Origin: Dipteronia dyeriana
Lineage: Eukaryota > Streptophyta > Magnoliopsida > Sapindales > Sapindaceae
DNA: 64,000 bases
Reading direction: 5' to 3'
Assembly: GCA_032871835.1 (NCBI GenBank)
Contig: CM065297.1
Span: forward strand, 62,793,253 to 62,857,252
The notes under the pieces were generated by a model that saw nothing but the letters and a program-made list of their open reading frames with translations, was not told the DNA's origin and made no database searches. Shown here one piece after another: positions 35,949 through 47,489 of the stretch (positions are counted from its first letter, which is position 1; each line of letters begins with the position of its first letter). The translations under genes were made by a program, and so were the position numbers.

Positions 35949-36169
35949 TTCATTTTATTGAGATCATTATATTTAAATGTTTTGATTTGATTGTATGTAT
36001 TTATCAAAACATCTTTTAAATTTAATAATCCATATATAAAAAACTGATAAATCATATATCAGTTCGAATCGATAATTATAAAACTATATTTATAATATGG
36101 ATTAGAAAAAAACAAGAATCAGTGAGGATAACTCTTTAAAAACCGGAAAAACAATTGGTCTGTCTTGAA
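34981..36169. other. Intergenic DNA with (CT)n and (TA)n microsatellites
   Basis: 35160-35600 is less AT-rich, with CATCATCGTCTTCAACAAA duplicated near 35200-35240 and (CT)n at 35357-35384. It has no protein motif on either strand. (TA)n lies at 35899-35943. 35944-36080 looks like a decayed copy of the 30525 MITE family. Confidence 0.45.
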
Positions 36170-36968
36170 GGGTGCGTTTAGTGCGGATATGAGACAGGAC
36201 AAGATAAGACGGGACAGGATAGGACATGACAGACTGTTCTATATTGTGTTTGGTATGCTTGAGATATGACGGGACAAGAGGTTCAAATGATCAGAGTGTC
36301 CTTCTTTTCACATCAAATGTTTGTTACCACATAATAATGATAAATATTTTTATATATCATATTTGGGATAAGACAAATCAATATTTATTTTATTTTATTA
36401 AAAAAATATTTTTATATATCATATTTCATAAAAATAATAATATTGTAATTAAAAAATAGTTTAATTAATAATTTTTTGGAAGACATGTGATTTTTTTTCA
36501 AATAATAATAATATTATTACGGTTATTCCCTCATTTTTTTAATAATAATATCAATTAATGATATTATTTCCTCAATTTTTTTTAAATAAAATTATTATTC
36601 AATTTTACATGCTCGTAATTGTGAATAATAGAAAAGAAAAATATATTTTATAAGTTTTAATTATTCAACCACACATCTTTTCTTTTCATATAATAGTAAA
36701 TTACGGATAATACTTAATAACATGATCCAACAAAAAAGTTTTTTTTTATAGTTGATAGTTTTGTAAATTTAAAAAGCTTTAAGGGTAAAAATGTCTTTTT
36801 CAGACTTGTCCCATGCACGAGACAAGTCTGGCATAGGGTGTGAGATGGGACAAGTTTTCATGGTTTTTATCCCATATTGTTCTGTCCCGTCCCGTCCCAT
36901 CCCATGTTAATGGTGCACCAAACGTGGGAGAACAAAAAGTTGTCCCGTCTCGCGTACCAAACGCACCC
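36170..36968. mobile_element. MITE with GGGTGCGTTTGGTACG termini
   Basis: Left GGGTGCGTTTAGTGCGGATA then TGAGACAGGACA. The right end, read inward, is GGGTGCGTTTGGTACGCGAG then ACGGGACAA. Inner subterminal blocks repeat GGGACAGGATAGGAC and its inverse GTCCCGTCCCATCCCAT. GAA flanks both ends. 799 bp, no coding sequence. Confidence 0.75.
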
Positions 36969-36971
36969 GAA

Positions 36972-37253
36972 ATGATGTCAACAATTAAAATAAGAACAAA
37001 TTACATCAAACTCTCTTAATGTTTACTCTTTTACAAACGGAAACAACTTTACCGTTAATTGACACTCACCTCCCTTGCCGTTAGGGTTTGACCATTAAGT
37101 GTGAGAGTTGACCATAAAAAATTATAAAAGACAGAAATACCATTGATTCATCAAAAATCTAAAAGAACTAATTACACAAAACTCCTCTAGGGTTTACTTT
37201 TTTACACATAGAAACAACATTATAGATAATTGACACTCACATTGAAATTCCAT
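36972..37253. repeat. Diverged direct duplication left of the SIRE element
   Basis: Two copies (about 37004-37070 and 37165-37235) share TTTACTCTTTTACA.., GGAAACAAC and AATTGACACTCAC. The second runs into the LTR border. ATTGAAATTCC is also duplicated at 37242-37263. Confidence 0.5.
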
Positions 37254-38104
37254 TGAAATTCCCTTGGGGGGGGGGGGGGGGGGTTTCGATAAATCAATGT
37301 TAACGAAACTACCCTATTATTATCAAGCATTCACATAAAACAATAAAAACACAAGAATTTGATTTACGTAGAAACTTTCCAACTGGGTAAAACCTCACGT
37401 GCTATCCACTTAGCCACACTCGGTCCACAAAATCCACTATTTGAATGAAAGATTACAACCTAGGTTGATCTCCCTTCACACCTATTCAGTTACTAACCCT
37501 TTCACTCTACCCAACAGGCCTATAATAGTGATCTTGGACCAATAAGCTTCTTCACTAAAACTTAGTCACAAAGCTTAACAACAATCATGAAGAGAATATG
37601 CAACTTATGTGAATATATGGTAATATTCAATATGTAAAACTGTTAGGTTAATACATTTAAGTTTATCTAAGATTTAAGGATGTTAATGAATAAAAAATTC
37701 TAGATATCAATTTATCTAAATGCAAAAGCAAATAGATTTAGCTAAAGGGTAAAATGGTCCTAAACCCTAGCTATCACACAACAAAATTCTCAACTAACAA
37801 TTAACAACCCAAGTATGTTATAAATGCAATTAAACTCAAATACATGCATTTAATCAACAGTAAATGCTAAACCTAGGCAAACATGTCATAAGAAATAAAC
37901 AAGAGATTCTAGAGCATGTAGAGTTTACATAGTCAAAGAAAAATAAGAACATCCATGCTTGGAAGATGCAAGAAGATACTAGATGTTCATGAATGAAAGT
38001 TTGGTTGAGTAAAGGTGAGTGTTTGGGAGTCTTTTTCTCTCTAGAAAATCTTGGCCTCTCAAAAATGGCTTATTGGACTCACAAAACGAATTAGGGAAGA
38101 AGAG

Positions 38105-38157
<53 letters not shown>

Positions 38158-38637
38158 CAAGCCAAGTCACAAAACGTATCGATTTAGACAAATCTGTGGT
38201 CGACCGCTGTGAGGGTCACAACAGTGAACCACTATGAATCCACCATTGTGATAATTCAAGGCAGTATCACAATGGCGCCAAATGGTGGACGACTGTGAAA
38301 AACCGCTGTTTGTACCGCTGTGATAATGCACAACGGTTCTACAATGGTTTGCATGCAATTTTAAAACTTCTATCTTTTGGACAATTAACTAAGATGTAAA
38401 TGGTATGAGCATGCAATGAAGAGATAACATATGAGTATGCACCTAAAAGCACTACACAAAAGATAAGGAAAATGCATTGTGTGTGTCTCTTCAAGGAAGG
38501 TTAAGCTTAAGAAATTTACCTTCAAAGTGCTTTAAGCTTGATCAAGCATGAAATTGGACTAATCTACCCTTACATATTTAAACTCCAAATTGTGGTTTGT
38601 CAACGAAATAAGCCAATCAACAAATGAGGAACTTACA
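37254..38637 (-). repeat. 3' LTR of the SIRE-type element (1384 bp)
   Basis: Starts (minus strand) TGTAAGTTCCTCATTTGTTG at 38637 and ends GGGAATTTCA at 37254. It contains a CpG-bearing block with repeated ACCGCTGTGA (38185-38350), an (AC)n(AT)n microsatellite (38103-38157) and an 18-bp G run (37266-37283). Confidence 0.8.
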
Positions 38638-39731
38638 ATCTCTCCCTTTGGCTATTTTGTGACAAAACCACCACTCACAAATTTTCCTCACAAGAATAAA
38701 AAAAATAAAGACAGGAGGTCAACAAAAAGTTTTTGTACATTACAATGACAAACCTAAACACTAGATCTTCAAATCTTCCATCTCTTGTAGAATACCATCC
38801 CTATAAAAACAAGATAACTACACTTTCCAAGACAAGTGTATGTGAGGTGATCAAAAGATAATAAAAGATAAAAAGCACTTTTACATAAAAGAAAACAATG
38901 CAAACAAGTAACATGCAATGCAAATGCAAATGTTCCTCCTAAATGGGTTACTTCCTTTCAACAAGTGACATATGCAACTCTCAACTCCCCCTAAATCATG
39001 CTACACTCAACTCCCCCTAAATTCACACTACTCCCCCTTTTTGTCACAAGATAGACAAAGGGACATTCCCCAAATGGGTCACATTAGCAAAGAGAGTTAT
39101 TAGCATCAAAGATAATTGCATAATTATATACATCAATTTACGCAACTTAATTGAGTGAGAGAGAAGAGCAAGGAGATTTGAGTTTCAAGAAAATGCGTGA
39201 GATTATTGCCTTGGATGGAAGACATGCAACATTAACTTTCAAAGCATGGTATTTGACAGAGTTTCAAAAAGAAGTCAAATCAATTTGTACCCTTTTATAA
39301 AAAATGAACAAGATATAGCATGAAAATTTTCAACACACACACAAACAAAATTTTCAATTTTTAATGACCAACCAAGACATGGATATCAAATCCTTATTGA
39401 TTGAATGGATATGAAATCCTTATTGGTTGTTGTCTTATTCAGCCATTAAGAAAAGAGACAAGATTAAATTTGGATGAGACATCCTTATTTATAGAATGGA
39501 TACAAGGTCCTTATTAAGTTTGGCTTCATCAGAGCTTTCACACACAATTTCACACACATAAGCCATGCATCATAATTAAGCATGTCAACATCAAGTTCTC
39601 ATAACATGGAGATAAATTATAGGTCAATCAGATGTACTTCCCAATCGATTTTTCTCGTCCAAAACTGCATGTTTGAACATAAATGAAGCATGGATTGCAA
39701 GCAAGGAAAATAAACACGTATTCAATAAAAA

Positions 39732-39782
<51 letters not shown>

Positions 39783-39894
39783 AACAATGATTCTCAAGCA
39801 ATTAATTAAATATCATAAAGTTGATCAATTTTTTGCGTATTTCAACAATGCAAGGTTGCTCTCTTTGCTTGAGCTCCGGTCAATCACAAACTCA
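38638..39894 (-). other. 3' spacer and polypurine tracts of the SIRE-type element
   Basis: The main tract CCAAAGGGAGAGAT abuts the LTR. Further AGGGGGAG tracts occur at about 38984, 39011 and 39030. A (TA)n run lies at 39737-39778. No envelope-like frame is recognisable. Confidence 0.6.
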
Positions 39895-41330
39895 TCAAGT
39901 CATGTTACAAATCCCAATAGACCTACTAAGTGGCTTGAACCTATTTGAGTTTAAGGGCTTTGTAATGAGATCTGCTAGCTGATCATTTGTGCCTACATGC
40001 TCAAGTGCTATGCATTTGTTGTCAATTAGCTCCTTAATGAAATGATGCTTAATGTCTATACACTTAGTCCTAGAATGCAGAACAAGATTATTTGAAATAT
40101 TAATAGCATTCAAGTTATCACAATAAAGAGTAAGAGTACCTTGATCAAAGCCATAATCCACAAACATTTGCTTCATTCATAGAAGTTGTATGCAAGAACT
40201 CTCGACGGCTATGTATTCTGCTTCAACTGTGGATAGGGAGATTGAATTTCGCTTCTTGCAAAACCAAGACATTAGGTTGTTTCATAGAAAGAAGCATCCT
40301 CCCGATGCACTCTTTCTATCATCATAATTACCTGTCCAGTCTGCATCAATAAAACCAACTAGACTAGCATTAGTATCAAGAGTACCATATCCCATATTTG
40401 GAAGTCCCATTCATATATCTAATGATTCTCTTCATAGTAGAAAGATGAGACTACTTGAGATCTGCTTAGTACCTAGCCCAAACACTCACACTGAATGCTA
40501 TGTCGGGCCTACTAGCTGTCAAGTAGAGCAAGCTACCGATCATGCTACGATATAGGCTTTGATCCACACTTTTCCTTCTAGTATCCTTGCTAAGTTTTAA
40601 AGTGGTACTCATGGGTGTGTCACAATGTTTAGCATTCTCAAGGCTAAAATTCTCCACTAGGTTCTTGACATACTTAGGTTGGGATATGAAGATCCCATCA
40701 TGCAATTGCTTGATATGCAAACCTAGGAAGTAATTAAGCTCCTCGACAAGACTCATCTCAAATTCATGAGACATAACATCAAAAAAAATTTGGACTTTGA
40801 CTTTGTTGGTAAAGCCAAAAACAATGTCATCAACATAGATTTGAGCTAAAAAAACTCATATTTGTTGCCCTTGATGAACAAGGTCTTGTCAACACTACCT
40901 CTAGAGTAGCCATTGTCAACAAGATAAAGGGTAAGACACTCATACCAAGCTCTCGATGCTTTTTGCAACCTATATAAGGCCTTATTGAGGCGATATACAT
41001 GATTGGGGTGATATGGATCCACAAACCCCTTAGGTTGTTCATCCAACACTTCCTCATGCAAGTAGCCATTTAGGAAAGCATTCTTAACATCCATTTGATG
41101 CAATTTGAACTTATGCACACATGATATGGACAAGAGAAGCCTAATAGACTCAAGACGGGCAGCTGGAGCAAAAGTCTCCTCAAAGTCAATACCCTTAATT
41201 TGAAAGTATCTTTGTGCTTACAAGTATAGCCTTGTTTGTGCTTACAAGTATAGCCTTGTTACGTACAATGTTGCCACCCTCATCCGATTTGTTCCTAAAC
41301 ACTCATTTGGTGCATATGACATTAGAGTTC
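39895..41330 (-). pseudogene. SIRE-type pol remnant: reverse transcriptase and RNase H
   Basis: Reverse transcriptase pieces on the minus strand: KFKLHQMDVKNAFLNGYLHE with YRLNKALYRLQKASRAWYE (41133-40846). Then, after a frameshift in a T-run near 40847, the active-site box YVDDIVFGF and EMSLVEELNYFLGLHIKQ (40774-40466). RNase H follows (40176-39895) with TLTLYCDNLNAINISNN, SRTKCIDIKHHFIKEL and EHVGTNDQLADLITKPL. The catalytic YVDD is still readable, but frameshifts and stops break the polyprotein at several points. A complete copy would make the element's cDNA. Confidence 0.85.
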
Positions 41331-41445
41331 TTAGGTCTAAGAACTAGAGTCTAAACCTCATTTCTTTCAAATTGGTTAGCTCTTCTTGTATGGCAAGAAC
41401 CCAAAAGTCATCATTCAAGGCTTCATCAACCTTTTTGGGTTCAAG

Positions 41446-42975
41446 TTAAGAGGTGTAACAAGTATAACTAATATGATTAACCATTTGTAGTCTAGTCCTA
41501 ACACCCCCATTGACATCTCCAATGATATTACTTTTATCATGGAGTTTCTTAACCCAAGGAGCAAGTTTATTAGAGTCCAAGGATGGATCTCTATCAAGAG
41601 ATTTATCATCCTCTTCATTATGATAAGACTTCACATAACTTGAAGTCTCACCACACTCCTTCAAAGGTAAGTCATAAGACACATCAACCTCCTCATCATG
41701 GGTATTAGACTTGGGCCTACAATCATCTATGGCAACATTAGATGATTCCATAATACTTCGAATCTTCAAATTGAAAACTCTATAGGCCTTACTATTTAGG
41801 GCATAGCCAATGAAAATCCCCTCATCACTCTTAACATCAAACTTGCAAAGTTGATATCGGTTATTGAGAATGTAGCATTTGCTTCCAAATGAGTAGAAGT
41901 AGCTAACATTTGAATTCCTACCCTTCCATAATTCATAGGAGGTTTGCCTAGTGTCGGGCCTTAGAAAAACTTTATTTTCTATATAGTAAGCCGTATTCAC
42001 GGCCTCGGTCTAAAGATTCCTAGGCATATTGTTGCTAAGTAACATCACTCAGACCATCTCTTGGAGGACCCTATTTTCCCTCTCTACAACCTCATTTTGT
42101 TGAGGAGTTCGAGGAGCCAAAAACTCATGAGAAATGCCAACACTATTACAATAATTTTCAAAACAAGCATTGTCAAATTCCTTACCATGATCACTTCTAA
42201 TTCTTTTAATGCTTTTAATGTGAGAGCTCTTCTCATTTTGAATCTTAGTGCAAAACATTTTAAATTTTTCAAAAGTTTCAGATTTCTCTCTTAGAAAATA
42301 TGTTCAAGTAAATCTAGAAAATTTTTGAACACATACAAAGATGTATCTCTTACCACCAAGACTCTCGATTGCATGAGACCTTATAGAAGAAGCTTTAATG
42401 GCTCCTTGGTGGTGAGATACTTACCCTTTTTATGCACATTTTTGGTTTTCTTCCCTTATTGACAAGGTCCACAAACTCCCTCAATCCTCTTCCTAAACTT
42501 GGGAAGATCTCTCACAACATTCAACCTCTCAAGAACTTTCAAGGCTTTAAAATTCATGTGGCTAAGCTTTTGATGCCACAGTTCAACTTGATCACAACTA
42601 GACAAGTTGCAAGAGATTAGAATCCAGACAATAACACTTGTCACTTGATCTCTTGCCTTTTAATAAGACTTGCACATCTTCTTTTCGAATTGAGCAATCA
42701 ACCTTACTAAACATAACTGAAAGCCCTTAATCACATAATTATAATATACTAATAAGATTGGCTTGGAAGCCATCCACATAAAGAGCATTGGGCAAGGAGG
42801 GCAAACCGGGAATGGATATGTTTTCTTTCCCTATAACCTTCTTTCTTGAACCATCACCAAAGGTGACAAATCCACCATCCTCCATCACAAGAGTCTTGAA
42901 GAAACTCTTGTTTCCGGTCATATGCCTATAACACTTACTATTAAGATACCAAGTGTTAGAGGCTTTGGCCTTCAA
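41446..42975 (-). pseudogene. SIRE-type pol remnant: protease and integrase
   Basis: 42975-42739 holds the segment with WYLNSKCYRHMTGNKSFF and VTFGDGSRKKVIG, usual between protease and integrase. 42644-42456 has the HHCC zinc-binding region (LWHQKLSHMNFKALKVLERL, CGPC). 42258-42049 has part of the integrase core with the second aspartate (RIRSDHGKEFDN) and the glutamate (PQQNEVVERENRVLQEM). 42000-41446 has the C-terminal part (YELWKGRNSNVSYFYSFGSK). The region of the first catalytic aspartate (42290-42440) is broken by stops and frame changes. Confidence 0.8.
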
Positions 42976-43295
42976 GGATACTTGAGCTACATAGCAAAAA
43001 TAGTCATATTTTCTAGTCCATCTAGTAGCAACATTTTCATTCCTAGGATCCTTGAGTTCATTGCTTTAAAATTCCTAAGTGCATGCTTTTTGGCTCTTCT
43101 AAGTATATTTTTCTCAATCATGCTTTCAATTTGACACTAATTTATACACTTAAAGCAATTTGGCCTTATGTGGCCTTCAACACCACAATAATGACAAATA
43201 GGAGTAAAGTAAAAATTCATATCATAGCCTTATGCAACCATGTTAGGCTTCCTTCTCCTTTGATTTGTCCTTTGATGTTAAGCCACTTCTTTTCT

Positions 43296-45042
43296 TTATG
43301 GTTGAGCCAAGAATGCATCCTTTCTTGATTGAGTGTAGGGGGTCATTTGTTGATTTTGAGAAGTCCCTGGAAGTTGAGATCTTGTTTGATGTACTCTAGC
43401 TTGTTGGGGTTGAGCTTTGGTTTGAGTTTTAGTTGAAGCCTTGGCATGAGCTTGTTTTGAAGACTCTCTAACTTCAACCCTTTTTATTGGTTGTTGTGGA
43501 CTTTGGACTTCCTTTAACTCTTCACTCTTAATAAAGGTAGTCTTCTTCAAGGATATGATCTCCATGTCTTCCACATATTCTAAGTTCATCTTATCATTAG
43601 TGCTCTTCCCACTTAAGAGCATCTTGTCAATCTTTTCGGTTTCGGAGGTCATCTTGGCAAATTCGTTGGCCTTTCTAAACTCCTCCTTCAAGCTTTCTTC
43701 ACTCTTCTTGACAATAACAAGCTCTAACTTCAAGATTTATTTTGACGCTTTTCCATTATTCACTTTCTCACTCAAATGAGTCACTTTGGAAGTCAACTCG
43801 AGATTCTACATTTTCAACTTTAGAATCTCCTTCTTTTTCTTCAATCTAGAATTCTTAAAGAACTTCATGAAGTCTACATAGTCCATCTCCTCATCAATTT
43901 CGAACTTGGACTTAGATGAAGTGCTTTCATCACTTGAGTCACTTTCTCCTTTTATTTCACTCTCAACTTTTCTACCATTATGAGATGATGTGAAGGAAAT
44001 GAAATTCGTAACTCGATCTTCATCATCCGAAGACTTTTCTTCCTTTTTTAGGTCTTCACTATCACTCCAAGTGGCCGCCATGGCCTTTCTTTTCTTCTTC
44101 TTCTTCCTTAAATTGGCACATTCCAGAGCAATATGTCCAACACCACTACATTCATAGCATCGAATGCCCTTTTTGGTGCCATTCTCTTGTGATTTCTCTA
44201 CCTTCTTGAAAGAAGTCTTCTTTTTCACTTCCTTTCCTTTAGACCCAAGGCTTTTCTTCTCAAATTTCATGAACCTCTTAAACCTTTTTACCATGAGGGC
44301 CATCTCCTCATCTAAGTCATCCTCCTTCTTCTCTTCAACCTTGAGGTCTTCAATGCAATGCTCTTTTGCTTCTTTGGAGGTGCTGGTGTAGAAGTCCACT
44401 TAGACTCATAAGCTAGAAGTCTTCCATTGATCTCACTAGGCTTCATTATCTTGCAGTCACTGTTCTCCTCAAGTGCCTTCACCTTTGACTAGAATCTTAA
44501 TGGAAGTGACCTCGTAATCTTTTTCTTGATTTTTCTATTCGAATAGGGTCAACAAGTTGATGGCTTTGATTGACTATGTCCATCAACTTCACTTGAAAGT
44601 CGTTGAAGCATTCATGCTCCTTTATCCTAATAGTTTCGAATTGCATTTGAAAGACTTGAAGCTTGAAGTCATTGACTACTTCAGTGCCTTCATGAGCAGT
44701 TTGTAGAATCTCCCAAGCCTCTTTTGCATTCCTAGTGCTTTGGATCAACTTGTATTGATTATCGTCCATGGTACAAAGGATGGTGTGTATGGCCTTGTTG
44801 TTCCACTTGGATGCCTCGAATTCTTATGTACTTCATTGCGATTTAGGCTTGAGAACTTCATCTCCCTCTTCGGTTGTCATTGTTGGAGGAGTGTACCCAT
44901 CTTCAATAGCCATCCAAGCACGGCCATCGATCTGGTAGAGATAGGACTTCATTTTACCTTTCCAAGAGGCATAGTTCACTCCGGTGAGTAAGGGAGGTCT
45001 TGTGCTTGAAGCTCCCTCGATTCCTCCACCATTCTCACTCAT
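43296..45042 (-). pseudogene. SIRE-type gag remnant
   Basis: Starts at 45042 with MSENGGGIEGASSTRPPLLT and GVNYASWKGKMKSYL, the common N-terminus of this Gag group. The UBN2 domain follows (44769-44497: RNAKEAWEILQTAHEGTEVV). After a frame break comes a Lys/Glu-rich segment with a CCHC zinc knuckle CYECSGVGHIALEC (44399-43806), then a coiled-coil-like tail (43733-43296). Gag packages element RNA; the knuckle binds nucleic acid. At least three frame breaks make it a pseudogene. Confidence 0.85.
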
Positions 45043-45170
45043 TGTGTTTACGGTTTAAAAATGAGATGAGTGTAAATGCAATGCAACAAACAAAATGCAA
45101 GAAAGCAAGAAAACAAAATGTAAAATGCTAGACACACACAAAGCATGGACCACCGAAGTATGTGTAGGCA

Positions 45171-45185
45171 CCGGCTCTGATACCA
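45171..45185 (-). other. Primer-binding site (tRNA-Met)
   Basis: TGGTATCAGAGCCGG on the minus strand, two bases from the LTR border at 45188. Confidence 0.85.
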
Positions 45186-45187
45186 AT

Positions 45188-45490
45188 TGAAATTCCCTTA
45201 AAGTGTGTGTCTATTAAACCTAGAAGGAAGGGTGAATAGGTTTTTTAATCGAATCTGTTGACGGTGATTTTTGGATCGTTGAAAAGTCAACCACCAAACA
45301 TTAATACGTAGGCAGATCAAAGCTTTGACGGGTCAAGGGTTGAATAATCAAAGCCTCATTACGTGTGGATGCGATATGATTTGTTTGTATTTAAGAATAA
45401 TAATGTAGAAGAGTGGAAAATAAAGAATAAATCAAATCTTTAGGATCTTATTTCCTAATCGATGTGCAATCTTCTAGAAGATTAGAGTTG
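45188..45490 (-). repeat. 5' LTR of the SIRE-type element, truncated
   Basis: Shares the border TGAAATTCCCTT with the 3' LTR at 37254 and the GGGTGAATAGG motif of related LTR ends. After about 300 bp the family similarity stops and the ULP-associated sequence begins. Confidence 0.6.
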
Positions 45491-45514
45491 TTGCTTTGGT
45501 TTGAACTTGTTTCC

Positions 45515-45740
45515 TTTTTGTTTTGGTTCGAGCTTTTTTTTTTCACTGGTTCGAGCTTTTTTAAGACATAATCGAGCTTTTTTGTTGTTGATAATTTTGG
45601 GTTGGTTACGGTCCGAGATTATTTGTCAAATGTTTGAATTTTTTTATCAAAGGCCCAAACCTTTTTTTACAAATACCCGATTTTTTTTTTGCAAAGGCCC
45701 GAGACTTTTAATGTTGTTTATGAGCTTTTTTCCGTTTAGT
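45515..45740 (+). repeat. TCGAGCTTTTTT array in the leader intron of ULP copy 1
   Basis: About nine degenerate units (GGTTCGAGCTTTTTT, AATCGAGCTTTTTT, GGCCCGAGACTTTT and others) immediately 5' of the first coding exon. Same core and same orientation relative to the gene as in the MULE copy. Confidence 0.75.
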
Positions 45741-47465
45741 GATGTATTATTTCTATGACTTTACAGATGAGAGATAAGTTAAGGGATTTGCTTAAAACTT
45801 CAGAAGGAGACTGGTACGAAGGCAAACTGACTCGACATGACCATTTTAATGCCCTTGGCCATATAGATGATGAGCTGAATCAGGTCCATGCATAATATGT
45901 TGTTAAAGAACGCCGTCGGTTCATGGCATTGTGTTTCGGGCATTTCCTGTCGATACATCAGGAGATAAAGTTTTTGGGTGGTGTTATCCATCGGTTGCTT
46001 TTGAGGGAGCTGCATCATAAGGGTACAACAGATGAGATGCAGTTCATATTAGGGAACCGTTCGGTGAGGTTTTTGAAGGTGGAATTTTACCTGATCACCA
46101 GATCACGATTTAGAGTTGTACCAAACACGGGCGTGTATACAGAAGTGAAGAATGACATACATCACGGGTACTTTCTTGGAGCCGATAAGGTTTCATTTGA
46201 GGAGATGAAGGTTGTTCTCACCATCGGAGAGTTTTAGGAGGTGTACGATGCTGTGAACCTTTGCCTCATATATGCTGAACTGGATACTGATGGGGGTGGA
46301 CGAGAGATTCAAGATTCCAGTTTGGCAGTTTTGGTTGGTAGAGGACCTCGATACATTCGATTCGTTCTCGTGGTGTGCCCATGTGTACAAGCATTCCATT
46401 TACTCATTCAAGCATGTGCTTGACGGGTGACGTGGTGGGTTCGAGAGACGCCATCAGGAAAAGGGCACTCACGTACATACGGTGGAGATCTAAAACGATT
46501 TACGGTCTATCTCACGCCCTATTGGTAAGAACTTTGAATCACAACTTATACTGTATTATTGGTGTCCTAAATTATATGGATTCTTATCATACTTATTTTT
46601 TATGTAGATATTTGCTTTCGAGATGATCCCTGATCTGGGCATCTAGTTTGGCACCTGGAGGGATACAGACCTGTCTCCGCGTATATTAAAGTGGAAGTTG
46701 AGCAAACAACCGAGAGAGAAGAAGCTGGCCAAGATTTTTAATGCTCGGGTATTTATTTAATTTATACATGTTTATATTGTTCAGTAAGTATACAATTACA
46801 TTGTTGCAACTGAGTTTTCAGATGTTTACGAGGACGGAACTGGTGGCCACACCAGTTGAGAGAAAGGCACCATACTATACGGGGCTAAACGCGGGGGGAG
46901 CCTATATGTAAAGGAGGATAGGCTTCAGATTCTGCCTTTGGTCCCTAATTAGACTACCCTTGGTGGGAACAGTGGGACAGAGAGTGGGGGTTTCATGGCC
47001 AGGGCCAATGACTGTGAGGGATCTGAGTCGGACCCTCAGCAAGAGAGGCATATGGAGGTTCGGTTTACCACCCTAGACCTGCTACATCTAAAAGGGATTC
47101 CTGTGGGGGCGTTGGATGTGAAGGAGAGGTAGGTTGACATGATAGTTATGTTTTTTATTAACGCAATATAATGATAGTTTTATACTAACAATGCAGACAT
47201 GATTCCAGGCCCCTTGGGAAGATCTGTTGAACGCAGTGCATGAAGCCCTCCAAAAGAGTGAGAAGGATCGACATCATCAGCATCAACCATCAGGAGTTGT
47301 TGGATATAATCCGGAAGAATGATAAGGACTGACAGCAGCAGCACCAAGTGTTGTTGGATATGATCCAGGGGCTTCAAGGGTCGACGACGCATACACATAG
47401 GGATTGTCCAACACCTCTTGTTCCAGGCTTTAGTCCCAAACACAGGATTGGTGGGTATACAAGGA

Positions 47466-47489
47466 GGGGGGGGGGGGGGGGGGGGGGGG
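47466..47489 (+). repeat. (G)24 homopolymer
   Basis: A pure G run inside ULP copy 1. The MULE copy has only GGGGGG at the matching place (ATATGGGGGGAACAGACATG). Confidence 0.9.

Larger units (their letters stand above)
37254..45490 (-). mobile_element. Ty1-copia retrotransposon of SIRE/Maximus type, decayed
   Basis: Minus-strand order from 45.2 to 37.3 kb: truncated 5' LTR, primer site TGGTATCAGAGCCGG (45171-45185), gag, protease, integrase, reverse transcriptase, RNase H, a long non-coding spacer with extra polypurine tracts, polypurine tract (38638-38651), 3' LTR. The Gag type and the long 3' spacer with repeated AGGGGGAG point to the SIRE/Maximus lineage. All reading frames are broken. 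The 5' LTR is cut at about 45490, where the ULP fragment begins. Confidence 0.85.

Noticed and set aside
45766..46524. First read as an aminotransferase-like plant mobile domain (PMD) protein
   Set aside because: The CFGHFL..LLLRE..DEM.F..G..VRF..EF.LIT pattern and the downstream HW/D/GNCG motifs of the paralogue fit DUF1985 plus ULP1 protease instead.
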